A stretch of DNA of 64,000 nt from JAFLUQ01 sp964551215 (GCA_964551215.1 CAZKBV010000001.1:30216-94215); one strand, 5' to 3'; positions 23,986 to 31,880 are shown, numbered from the stretch's first letter. Numbers and translations are program-made. The notes: generated by a model not told the origin, from the letters alone.

Positions 23986-25491
23986 TTACTCGCCCGCGTG
24001 CTTTATGCCCAGTATTTCCAGTTCCTTTTCGTTGAGTCCGACGCCTCTGAGCATAAGACGGTTGCCCCGAAGGGCTTCAATGGAGTTAATACCCATGCCG
24101 CCCATCATTTCCTTGATTTCACGCTGCCATGCGGTAACAAGATTCACCAGCCGCTTAGAGCCGATGTCGGGATTGAGCCGCTTAACAAGCTCCGGACGCT
24201 GAGTGGCTATGCCCCAGTTGCACTTGCCGGTGTTGCAGGTTCGGCAAAGGTGGCAGCCCAGAGCCAAAAGCGCGGAAGTGGCTATATAACAGGCGTCCGC
24301 CCCGAGAGCTATCGCCTTTATCACATCCGCGCTGCTGCGTATGCTTCCGCCAACAACAAGACTTACGTTTTCCCGAATACCTTCGTCTCGGAGCCTTGTG
24401 TCAACCGCCGCAAGAGCCAGCTCAATGGGAATACCCACATTGTCCCTTATCCTTGTGGGAGCCGCGCCGGTGCCGCCGCGGAAGCCGTCAATGGCGATTA
24501 TATCCGCTCCGCTTCTCGCAATGCCGCTGGCAATGGCCGCGACGTTATGTACGGCGGCGATTTTTACTATTACAGGCTTTTTATACTCCGTGGCCTCCTT
24601 CAATGAGTCCACAAGCTGACGGAGATCCTCGATGGAGTAAATATCGTGGTGAGGCGCGGGAGAAATGGCGTCGGTACCTTCGGGTATCATTCTTGTGCGG
24701 CTTATATCCCCCACAATTTTCGTCCCGGGAAGATGGCCGCCTATGCCGGGCTTTGCGCCCTGACCCATTTTTATTTCCACCGCCGCGCCGGCTTCAAGAT
24801 AATCCTTGAACACGCCGAAGCGTCCGCTGGCAACCTGAACTATGGTGTTTGCTCCGTACTTATAAAAATCCTTGTGAAGGCCGCCCTCGCCGGTATTGTA
24901 CAAAATTCCCAGCTCCGTTGCCGCCCTTGCAAGGCTGGCGTGGGCGTTGTAGCTGATGGAGCCGTAGCTCATTGCGCTGAACATGATAGGCACTTCCAGC
25001 TCAAGCTGAGGCTTAAGGTTGTTCACCAGATTACCCTTTTCGTCACGCTTTATCTCTCCGGATTTGCTGCCTAAGAACACCTTTGTTTCCATAGGCTCCC
25101 GAAGGGGATCGATGGAAGGATTTGTTACCTGAGAAGCGTTGATGAGAATTTTATCCCAGTATACGGGCAAAGGCTTGGGATTTCCCATTGCGCTGAGAAG
25201 CACTCCGCCCGTGTCCGCCTGACGGTAGATTTCGTATATGGCTTCATTGCTCCAGTTGGCGTTTTCCTTGAAGGTGTTATCCGTCTTTACAATTTTAAGA
25301 GCCTTTGTGGGGCATAGCGTTACGCAGCGTTGGCAGTTTACACACTTTGAAGAATCCGCAAGCATGAGGCCGCGGTCTTCGTTGTAGGAATGTACCTCGT
25401 TTGCGCACTGGCGCTGACACACGCGGCATTTTATGCACTTATTTGTATCCCGAACTACCTCGTATTCCGGGTAAAAATAATTTATTGCCAT
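23986..25491 (-). CDS. Glutamate synthase, FMN-binding central subunit (archaeal type)
   Basis: 501 residues. Synthesises glutamate from 2-oxoglutarate and ammonia. The N-terminus has two 4Fe-4S motifs (CIKCRVCQRQC and CVNCQRCVTLCP, residues ~18-55). The FMN barrel follows, with MSYGSISYNAHASLARAA, QGAKPGIGGHLPGTKI, GGTGAAPTRIRDNVGIPIE and the cluster Cys motif CHLCRTCNTGKCNWGIATQ near ~410. The GATase and GXGXG domains of bacterial GltB are absent here but encoded by neighbouring genes, so the enzyme is split. It follows the GATase gene by 19 bases. Confidence 0.92.
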   Translation of the reverse strand: MAINYFYPEYEVVRDTNKCIKCRVCQRQCANEVHSYNEDRGLMLADSSKCVNCQRCVTLCPTKALKIVKTDNTFKENANWSNEAIYEIYRQADTGGVLLSAMGNPKPLPVYWDKILINASQVTNPSIDPLREPMETKVFLGSKSGEIKRDEKGNLVNNLKPQLELEVPIMFSAMSYGSISYNAHASLARAATELGILYNTGEGGLHKDFYKYGANTIVQVASGRFGVFKDYLEAGAAVEIKMGQGAKPGIGGHLPGTKIVGDISRTRMIPEGTDAISPAPHHDIYSIEDLRQLVDSLKEATEYKKPVIVKIAAVHNVAAIASGIARSGADIIAIDGFRGGTGAAPTRIRDNVGIPIELALAAVDTRLRDEGIRENVSLVVGGSIRSSADVIKAIALGADACYIATSALLALGCHLCRTCNTGKCNWGIATQRPELVKRLNPDIGSKRLVNLVTAWQREIKEMMGGMGINSIEALRGNRLMLRGVGLNEKELEILGIKHAGE

Positions 25492-25510
25492 TTAAGCTTC
25501 ATCCTTTCCA

Positions 25511-26608
25511 TTAATTAATGGCGCTGTCGTTAAGAGTGAAAATGACCGGCTCGCCGCCTCTGGGAGCCCAAACCTTATCCAAATCCGGCTCGATAATGCG
25601 TATGGCGCTTTCCTCGCTGGCGACATATGCCATGTCGCCCTTTTCGCCGATAACCATGCTTCTGAGCTTAAGCCTGTCGTTAAGAGCCATAAGGCCGCCC
25701 TCAAAGCCAAGCAGTATGGAAAACGGTCCGGTTATAAGACAGCCGCTGTACTTATTTCGGAGGAATGTGAGCTTTGCTTTTTTTTCGGGGGGCATTTTAT
25801 TTATTGTGGACCAGAAGGGCGCCGCAATTGTTTGAGCCGCTTCGGTAAGGGTAAGCCCCTGCTTGCGCACAAGATAATCCAGTATATATGTTATGACCTC
25901 CGTATCCGTAAGGAGGGTGCAGTTATAGCCGTACATTTCCACCGTGCGGCGGTTTGCGTCGTAGGAGGAAATCTCCCCGTTGTGGACAATGGAATAGTCT
26001 AACATTGCGAAGGGATGGGCGCCGCCCCACCACCCGGGAGTGTTGGTGGGATAGCGGCCATGGCAGGTCCAGCAATACGCCTCGTACTCCTCCAGACGGT
26101 AAAAGTCACCTACATCCTCGGGGAAGCCCACCGCCTTGAACACGCCCATATCCTTTCCGGAGGAGAAAACATAGGCTCCGTCAATGTGGGTGTTTATTTT
26201 GACCACGCACCTTACAACGAATTCCTTTTCGTCGAGCTGGCTGGCGGCAAGCTTTGTAGGCCGGGGCATTACAAAATACCGCCATATAAGAGGAACGTCT
26301 GTTATATTTTTATTCGGACGGATCGGAATTTTGCTGAGATTCACTATATCAAAGTGCTTGTCGAGAAAGTCCTCGCAGTCTTCCTTTGCCGTTTCGTTGT
26401 CGTAAAAAACGTGAAAAGCGTAGTAATCCTTATACTGGGGATATATGCCGTAGGCGGCATATCCGCCTCCAAGTCCGTTGCTTCTGTCGTGCATAATGGA
26501 AATGGATTTAATAATATTCTCGCCGTTTATCTTTTTCCCGCTTTTGGAAAATATGCCTGATATGGCACATCCGGCCGGAATCCTTACCTTTCCTTCCTTT
26601 TCAAGCAT
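25511..26608 (-). CDS. Glutamate synthase glutaminase (class II GATase) subunit
   Basis: 365 residues. Releases ammonia from glutamine for the synthase. The class II (Ntn-type) nucleophile is probably Cys14 in PAGCAISGIF, which implies removal of a 13-residue propeptide as in other glutamate synthases. Other GATase features are GRYPTNTPGWWGGAHPFAMLDYSIVHNGEISSYDAN and LLTDTEVITYILDYL. It is the first gene of the operon. Its 130-base leader contains a hexaloop hairpin pair and a terminator (26669-26740), so expression is probably controlled by antitermination. Confidence 0.9.
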   Translation of the reverse strand: MLEKEGKVRIPAGCAISGIFSKSGKKINGENIIKSISIMHDRSNGLGGGYAAYGIYPQYKDYYAFHVFYDNETAKEDCEDFLDKHFDIVNLSKIPIRPNKNITDVPLIWRYFVMPRPTKLAASQLDEKEFVVRCVVKINTHIDGAYVFSSGKDMGVFKAVGFPEDVGDFYRLEEYEAYCWTCHGRYPTNTPGWWGGAHPFAMLDYSIVHNGEISSYDANRRTVEMYGYNCTLLTDTEVITYILDYLVRKQGLTLTEAAQTIAAPFWSTINKMPPEKKAKLTFLRNKYSGCLITGPFSILLGFEGGLMALNDRLKLRSMVIGEKGDMAYVASEESAIRIIEPDLDKVWAPRGGEPVIFTLNDSAIN

Positions 26609-26668
26609 TTAAACCATCCTCTCCGTATTTGTGCTGCATATTAATTTATGTTATTGAATATGAACAAA

Positions 26669-26740
26669 TAAAAAAACGCCCCGATTTTTACCGCATAAGA
26701 CAATCTTTGCGCAATAAAAAATCGAAACGCCGTTGTTTCG
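26669..26740 (-). promoter_or_regulatory. Attenuator leader with ANTAR-like hexaloop hairpins (glutamate synthase operon)
   Basis: Read on the minus strand: hairpin P1 (26740-26723) is CGAAAC, loop AACGGC, GTTTCG. Hairpin P2 (26711-26692) is CGCAAAG, loop ATTGTC, TTATGCG with one mismatch. Both loops have A at position 1 and G at position 4, the recognition pattern of ANTAR antiterminators (EutV, NasR, AmiR). An intrinsic terminator can form between the P1 loop and 3' arm plus CGATTTTT (26730-26716) and AAAAATCGGGGCGT (26689-26676), followed by TTTTTTTATTT. P1 and the terminator are mutually exclusive. That a protein binds is inference. Confidence 0.6.
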
Positions 26741-26746
26741 CCTTTC

Positions 26747-26775
26747 ATTTTAACAGAAGCGGAGGCGTTTGTCAA
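26747..26775 (-). promoter_or_regulatory. Sigma-A promoter of the glutamate synthase operon
   Basis: Minus-strand TTGACA and TAAAAT with a 17-base spacer. The predicted start at about 26741 places hairpin P1 at the extreme 5' end of the transcript. Confidence 0.8.
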
Positions 26776-26918
26776 GAGTTTTTGGGAATAAAGCAAGTTT
26801 CAATTAATGGTAAAACCGAATTCGTGAAAAGACTTTGTAAATAATAACAAAATAAAAGATGAACAATTTATGAATTATATCACTTTTTACCAAAGTTTGT
26901 TTTTTGTCGAAAAAAGGC

Positions 26919-26947
26919 TTGACTTTTGGAATTTACAGGAGTATCAT
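26919..26947 (+). promoter_or_regulatory. Promoter of the ammonium transporter gene
   Basis: TTGACT and TATCAT with a 17-base spacer. The predicted start near 26954 is followed at once by the hexaloop hairpin and terminator of the leader. The stretch 26776-26918 between the divergent promoters is AT-rich with no other feature seen. Confidence 0.65.
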
Positions 26948-26951
26948 ATAG

Positions 26952-27197
26952 TCATAGCAAAGGTGCTGTGGAGTTGTTTCAATTTCTGCCGCACCTTATT
27001 TTTTTATTTATTTCCGAATAAAAAAATAAGGCGGAGCGGTAATTTGAAACGGCGCCGCGGCATAATCTGCTAAAGGGCGGTTCTGTTTCGGGCCGCCAAA
27101 GTACAATGGCGTACTGACCGGCGAGAAGGCTTTCCCTCTCGCGGTAAGTGCGCTCTTTTCATTTTATTCGGCTAAATGTCGAGAGGAGGAAATTTTT
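26952..27197 (+). promoter_or_regulatory. Long regulatory leader of the Amt-PII gene
   Basis: A 245-base leader with two switch-like parts. First, TCATAGC, loop AAAGGT, GCTGTGG (26952-26971) overlaps a terminator made of AAGGTGC (26960-26966), GCACCTT (26991-26997) and a U-run. That terminator competes with a long imperfect antiterminator pairing 26976-27007 with 27018-27050. Second, further hairpins follow at 27076-27097 and 27100-27115 (loop AATGGC). A 9-bp stem pairs 27117-27126 with 27137-27145, and its 3' arm TCTCG can instead pair with CGAGA at 27180-27184 beside the AGGAGG ribosome site. The ligand or protein that decides is unknown. Confidence 0.6.
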
Positions 27198-28961
27198 ATG
27201 AGTCAAGAGGTTATTCAGTTCATCAGCGACAACGTGTTCGGCGTATGGTTCCTGATCGGCGCGGCCTTGGTTTTCTGGATGCAGGCGGGCTTCGCCATGG
27301 TGGAGGCCGGCTTCACCAGAGCAAAAAACACCGGTAACATCCTGATGAAAAACCTGATGGACTTCTGTATAGGTACGGTAATGTTCATCCTTATCGGTTT
27401 TTCACTGCTTTTGGGCGAAGATATGATAGGTCTTATCGGAAAGCCCGGCTTTGACATCTTCACAGCCTATGAAAGCTTCGATTTCTCTAATTTCGTATTT
27501 AACCTTGTTTTCTGCGCAACAACGGCGACGATAGTTTCCGGCGCGATGGCGGAAAGAACAAAGTTCCTTTCCTACTGTGTATATTCAGCGGTTATTTCCG
27601 CCCTTATCTACCCCATCGAAGCTCACTGGATCTGGGGCGGCGGCTGGCTCAGTCAGCTTGGCTTCCACGATTTCGCCGGTTCCTGCGCGATTCACATGGT
27701 GGGCGGCACCTGCGCATTCGTCGGCGCGGCGATTCTCGGTCCCCGTATCGGCAAATTCAACAAGGATAAGGCGGGAAAGGTAACTAAAGTAAACGCCATT
27801 CCCGGCCACAATATAGCCTTGGGGTGCCTCGGCTGCTTCATACTATGGTTAGGCTGGTACGGCTTCAACGGCGCCGCCGCAACAAGCATTGAACAGCTCG
27901 GCTCCATATTCCTGACGACAACCGTGGCGCCTTCCGTAGCCACTGTGGTATGTATGATATTCACATGGATAAAATACGGAAAGCCCGACGTTTCAATGTG
28001 TCTTAACGCTTCTCTTGCCGGACTTGTCGCGATTACGGCTCCCTGTGACGTTACGGACTGCTTCGGTGCTATTGTAATCGGCGCGGTTGCCGGACTTCTG
28101 GTTGTATTCGGAGTATGGCTTCTTGACCACAAGCTCCACATTGATGACCCTGTCGGCGCGGTTGCGGTTCACTTTGTGAACGGTATCTGGGGTACAATCG
28201 CCGTAGGTCTTTTCGCTACAAACACGGCTCCCGGCTACAGCATCGCCAACTCTGCCGGCAAGGAACTGGTAGGTCTGTTCTACGGCGGCGGCTTTGAGCT
28301 TCTGGGGCTTCAGCTTCTGGGCGTAATTTCCGTTCTCGCTTGGGCGGCTGTTACAATTACGATTACCTTCCTTCTCATCAAGGCAATTTTTGGCCTGAGA
28401 GTAAGCGAGGAAGAAGAAATTTCGGGTCTGGATTACACGGAGCACGGCCTTGAAAGCGCGTATCCCGACTTCGCTCCCGCCATCGTTTCCGAGGAATATC
28501 CTTCCCTCCCCGGCGCGGCTCCCGCCGTTACCGTGAAGAAGGATACCGTTCCCGTAAAGGTTGTAAAAACAAAGGAAAAAATTGTGGACGAAAACGGGCA
28601 TACCATCAGCAAGGTGGTTATTGTCACGAAGCAGTCTAAGTTCGAGGTTCTTAAGGACGCCATGTCCGACATAGGCGTAACAGGCATGACCGTTACGCAG
28701 GTCGTAGGCTGCGGAATCCAGAAGGGCAAGACCACCTATTACAGAGGCGTGGCCCGGGAGATGAATATGCTGCCTAAGATAAAGGTTGAAATCGTCGTAA
28801 GCGCCGTTCCCGTAGAGGCAGTTGTTGACGCGGCCAAGAAAGCTCTTTACACAGGCAACATCGGCGACGGAAAGATATTCGTGTACGACGTTGAAAACGT
28901 AATCAAGGTACGTACCGGCGAGGAAGGCTATGACGCTCTTCAGGGCGAGGATCAGTGGTAA
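27198..28961 (+). CDS. amt: Ammonium transporter with fused PII signalling domain
   Basis: 587 residues. Residues ~1-415 are an Amt/MEP channel with the usual 11 helices; hallmarks are EAHWIWGGGWLSQLGFHDFAGS, the first pore His in AIHMVGG and the second in AVAVHFVNGIWGT. A linker (~420-470, acidic then Pro-rich) leads to a PII domain (~475-587) with VTQVVGCGIQKGKTTYYRG and GDGKIFVYDVENVIKVRTGEEG. The PII T-loop has Arg where GlnB/GlnK carry the uridylylated Tyr (REMNMLPKIK instead of xEYxVxFLPK). Control by uridylylation is therefore unlikely; nucleotide and 2-oxoglutarate sensing is inferred. It is divergent from the glutamate synthase operon, with both predicted to act in ammonium assimilation. 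Confidence 0.95.
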   Translation: MSQEVIQFISDNVFGVWFLIGAALVFWMQAGFAMVEAGFTRAKNTGNILMKNLMDFCIGTVMFILIGFSLLLGEDMIGLIGKPGFDIFTAYESFDFSNFVFNLVFCATTATIVSGAMAERTKFLSYCVYSAVISALIYPIEAHWIWGGGWLSQLGFHDFAGSCAIHMVGGTCAFVGAAILGPRIGKFNKDKAGKVTKVNAIPGHNIALGCLGCFILWLGWYGFNGAAATSIEQLGSIFLTTTVAPSVATVVCMIFTWIKYGKPDVSMCLNASLAGLVAITAPCDVTDCFGAIVIGAVAGLLVVFGVWLLDHKLHIDDPVGAVAVHFVNGIWGTIAVGLFATNTAPGYSIANSAGKELVGLFYGGGFELLGLQLLGVISVLAWAAVTITITFLLIKAIFGLRVSEEEEISGLDYTEHGLESAYPDFAPAIVSEEYPSLPGAAPAVTVKKDTVPVKVVKTKEKIVDENGHTISKVVIVTKQSKFEVLKDAMSDIGVTGMTVTQVVGCGIQKGKTTYYRGVAREMNMLPKIKVEIVVSAVPVEAVVDAAKKALYTGNIGDGKIFVYDVENVIKVRTGEEGYDALQGEDQW

Positions 28962-28998
28962 AATTTTTTAAATAAGACATTTTTAAATAAGACATAAG

Positions 28999-29048
28999 AA
29001 AAAAGCTCTTGAATCAGTCCGAAAGGGTCTGATATCAAGAGCTTTTTT
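28999..29048. terminator. Bidirectional terminator between amt and hisS
   Basis: AAAAAAGCTCTTGA and its near-complement TCAAGAGCTTTTTT form a long stem with inner ATCAG/CTGAT pairing. A-rich on the left and T-rich on the right. Confidence 0.85.
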
Positions 29049-29144
29049 CGCCGCTCTGTTGACATAAAATCGGAAACGGCCGAAAAAAGCGGCGCGAACC
29101 TTTGTCCCGCGCTGTTTTTTCGGCCCGTTTTGTCTTTCGCTTCT

Positions 29145-30377
29145 TTATTTATCGGAATTAAGCTCCCGTATAAGGATTTCCTCGCCGCCAACGGCGCAGA
29201 ACGCGTCGTAGCCCTGTTCCTCCAGACGGTTTAAAAGCTTGTTCAGCTTTTTTGGCCTCTCAAACAGCGCCGCGTCATATTCTTCGCGCACCCTTTCGGC
29301 ATAGGTATACGCAAGGGTAAAATCCTCCTTATTGTAAACAACAGCCAGCCGCTTTTTGCCTATGGCGGCGTTTACGCCCTTTTCCTCAAGAATACCGGCA
29401 ATACGCTCGAAGCCTATGGAAAAGCCCACGGCGGGAACGTCCTCGCCGATAAACTTGCCTATAAGATTATCGTATCTTCCGCCTCCGGCGATTGCTCCCC
29501 TGAATTCGCCGCTGACAACCTCAAACACGGTTCCCGTATAATAGCCCTGACCGCGCACAAGACTCATCTCGTACTCTATCGGCAGGGACGGGTCGGCCTT
29601 TTTCAGCTCATCCATTATAAATTTAATGTCCTCCGCCGCTTCGCAGGGGGCTATTTCCTTTATTTTGTCCAAGTCCGTCCCTTCATCTACGGCGGAGCAA
29701 AGCCGCTTTACCGCCTCACGGGGGAAGCCCTTTTCAAGCATTTCGGCGGATATTCCCTCAACGCCTATCTTGTCCAGCTTATCGAAAACAATGCAGACGC
29801 TGTCGAGAGTGTCTTCGGCAAAGCCCATATTTGTGAGAAGCCGGTGAAGGAGCCGGCGGTCGTTTATTTTTACGGTGAAATTATCTAAGCCCACAGCCCT
29901 TAAAGCCTTGGCCGTAGTGAGAATAAGCTCCAGCTCGGCGGTTCGGCTTTCGGTTCCGATAATATCAATGTCGCACTGGACAAATTCTCTCAGGCGTCCC
30001 TTCTGGGGACGTTCGGCACGGTAAACCCTGTCTGTCTGAATGACCTTAAAGGGAGTCATGAGCTTTGCCCGATTGTTGGCATAATAGCGGGAAAGGGGAA
30101 GCGTCAGGTCGTATCTGAGCCCCATGTCGCAGAGACTGCCTCCCTCCGCCATAGCCTTATCCAGCTTTTCGCCCCGCTTCATAATTTTGAATATCAGAGC
30201 CAGATTTTCTCCGCCGTCGCTTTTATCCAGATTTTCAATATCCTCGATAATAGGCGTGGTTATACGCTCAAAGCCGGCGGCGCGGTAAACCTCCAGTATT
30301 TTATTTTGCAGGTAATCCCTTATTCTGACCCGGGAAGGGAGATAGTCGTTAGTACCCTTTACCGGCGTAGTTTTCAT
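29145..30377 (-). CDS. hisS: Histidine--tRNA ligase
   Basis: Charges tRNA(His). 410 residues, class II synthetase. Motif 1 region (ERITTPIIEDIENL), motif 2 (YRAERPQKGRLREFVQCDIDIIG), the HisB-like GAIAGGGRYDNL and motif 3 (PAVGFSIGFERI) are present, followed by an anticodon domain (~330-410). The histidine motif reads LVRGQGYYTGTVFEV where most HisRSs have LVRGLDYY, so two substrate-pocket residues differ. A HisZ regulatory paralogue is an alternative, but the retained anticodon domain and the setting (dnaX-recR operon, no his genes) favour HisRS. It overlaps the patatin gene by 29 bases. Confidence 0.85.
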   Translation of the reverse strand: MKTTPVKGTNDYLPSRVRIRDYLQNKILEVYRAAGFERITTPIIEDIENLDKSDGGENLALIFKIMKRGEKLDKAMAEGGSLCDMGLRYDLTLPLSRYYANNRAKLMTPFKVIQTDRVYRAERPQKGRLREFVQCDIDIIGTESRTAELELILTTAKALRAVGLDNFTVKINDRRLLHRLLTNMGFAEDTLDSVCIVFDKLDKIGVEGISAEMLEKGFPREAVKRLCSAVDEGTDLDKIKEIAPCEAAEDIKFIMDELKKADPSLPIEYEMSLVRGQGYYTGTVFEVVSGEFRGAIAGGGRYDNLIGKFIGEDVPAVGFSIGFERIAGILEEKGVNAAIGKKRLAVVYNKEDFTLAYTYAERVREEYDAALFERPKKLNKLLNRLEEQGYDAFCAVGGEEILIRELNSDK

Positions 30378-31242
30378 TTTTTTCTTCCTTTCCTAAGTAT
30401 TGAGCCAGCCTTTCACCGCTTTCCTCCGCCGCAGCGTAGCCCTTTTCGTAAAGAGCTTCAAGCTTGGCTCTGTCCCGCTCAAGGCGGCCTATATTTATAG
30501 AGCCCTTCGGGGGACGTATTACAAAAACATTTCCCTTGGACTCCTGCTCCTCGGTAAACCTTACGGCGTCGTTATACATAATATGGCGTGTTTTGATTGC
30601 TTCGCTCAGCTTTTTATGCCTCGGATGAAACGCTCTCGTAAAATAATACGCCTTTGACGGAGCCTTTACATAACCCTCATCTCTTGTGAGAACGGCTACG
30701 ATTTTTTTATTGCCGTCGGCAAGAGCCTTTTTCACGGGGATGGAATCCGCCATTCCGCCGTCCAGATATTCCCTGCCGTCTATTTCCACCATACGGCTGA
30801 AAACGGGAAGGGACGCCGAAGCCCTAACCGTATCCACCTGAGTCCTTAAATCCTTCACCTGAATATACTCCGCCTTTCCCGTGCGGCAGTCGGTCAGCAC
30901 GGCGAAAAACCTGCCCTTGTAATTTTCGAATGTCTCATAGTCAAAGGGGTAAAGCTCGTCGGGGATTTTATGATACACAAATTCCGCCGGAAAAAGGTCG
31001 CCGGTAAGTATGAGGTGCTTCACGCCCATATATCTGGGGTCGTTTATGTAATCCGCCACAACGCTGAACGCCCGTCCCCGCTGGCAGGATATGTAGCTGC
31101 ACGCGTGACACGCCCCAATGGACACGCCGTATATATTGTCGAACATTATTCCCTTGTCCAGGAACCAATCTAAAACTCCGGCGGTAAAGGCTCCTCTCAT
31201 TCCTCCGCCCTCCAGGACAAGGGCTCCTTTTGTCAGTTCCAT
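30349..31242 (-). CDS. Patatin-like phospholipase / lipid hydrolase
   Basis: 297 residues. Serine-Asp dyad acyl hydrolase: oxyanion loop LEGGGMRGAFTAGVL, nucleophile elbow GVSIGA, and catalytic Asp in EYLDGGMADSIP (~residue 160). The C-terminal part is of the RssA/YlaK-type bacterial patatin family. The substrate is unknown, probably a membrane or storage lipid. No signal peptide, so cytoplasmic or peripheral. The gene sits between recR and hisS and overlaps hisS by 29 bases, an unexpected companion for replication and tRNA genes but clearly in the same transcript. Confidence 0.88.
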   Translation of the reverse strand: MELTKGALVLEGGGMRGAFTAGVLDWFLDKGIMFDNIYGVSIGACHACSYISCQRGRAFSVVADYINDPRYMGVKHLILTGDLFPAEFVYHKIPDELYPFDYETFENYKGRFFAVLTDCRTGKAEYIQVKDLRTQVDTVRASASLPVFSRMVEIDGREYLDGGMADSIPVKKALADGNKKIVAVLTRDEGYVKAPSKAYYFTRAFHPRHKKLSEAIKTRHIMYNDAVRFTEEQESKGNVFVIRPPKGSINIGRLERDRAKLEALYEKGYAAAEESGERLAQYLGKEEKNENYAGKGY

Positions 31243-31259
31243 AGTATGTTTCCCTTTCG

Positions 31260-31859
31260 CTATATTTCCCTTCTGCCCTCCATTGCGCGGGCCAATGTCA
31301 TTTCATCGGCAAACTCAATATCTCCGCCCACGGGTATCCCATGAGCTATACGTGTTATTTTAATACCCATAGGCTTTACAAGCCTCGCGATATACATAGC
31401 CGTGGCCTCCCCCTCAACGGTGGGATTTGTCGCCATGATTACCTCCTGTATATCCGGCGTAAGCCTTTTAATAAGCTCTTTTATTTTTATATCCTCAACG
31501 CCCACGCCGTCCATAGGGGAAAGCGCCCCGTGCAGCACGTGGTAAAGTCCGTTGTATTCCCTTGTTTTTTCCATTGCCACAAGGTCTTTTGGGCTTTCCA
31601 CCACGCATATGACGGTATTATCCCTTTTCGGGTCGGAGCATATGGCGCAGGGAGAGCTGTCGGTAAGATTCTGGCATTTTTCGCACAGCTTTACCGTAGC
31701 CTTGGCCGTAAGCACCGCCTGAGCCAGACGGGAGGCCTTTTCCTCGGAAATTCCCATAACGTAAAAGGCCAGCCGCACGGCGCTTTTATGGCCTATTCCG
31801 GGCATTTTTTCAAATTCGTCAATTAACGCCGCCAGCGACGGCGGATACATGGAAGACAT
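31260..31859 (-). CDS. recR: Recombination mediator RecR
   Basis: 199 residues, normal length. N-terminal helix-hairpin-helix (FEKMPGIGHKSAVRLAF), a zinc finger with four Cys (CEKCQNLTDSSPCAIC), and a Toprim domain (ICVVESPKDLVAMEKTREYNGLYHVLHG, later IMATNPTVEGEATAMYIARL) with the C-terminal Walker-B-like segment. It acts with RecF/RecO in loading RecA at gaps. The ATG at 31859 follows AAAGGAG. The order dnaX-ybaB-recR is the conserved bacterial arrangement. Confidence 0.96.
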   Translation of the reverse strand: MSSMYPPSLAALIDEFEKMPGIGHKSAVRLAFYVMGISEEKASRLAQAVLTAKATVKLCEKCQNLTDSSPCAICSDPKRDNTVICVVESPKDLVAMEKTREYNGLYHVLHGALSPMDGVGVEDIKIKELIKRLTPDIQEVIMATNPTVEGEATAMYIARLVKPMGIKITRIAHGIPVGGDIEFADEMTLARAMEGRREI

Positions 31860-31880
31860 ATACAGCAGTTCTCCTTTTAC

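Noticed and set aside
26952..27197. Glutamine riboswitch (glnA or downstream-peptide type) upstream of amt
   Set aside because: The conserved core sequences of those motifs are not found; the structure is described as unassigned instead.
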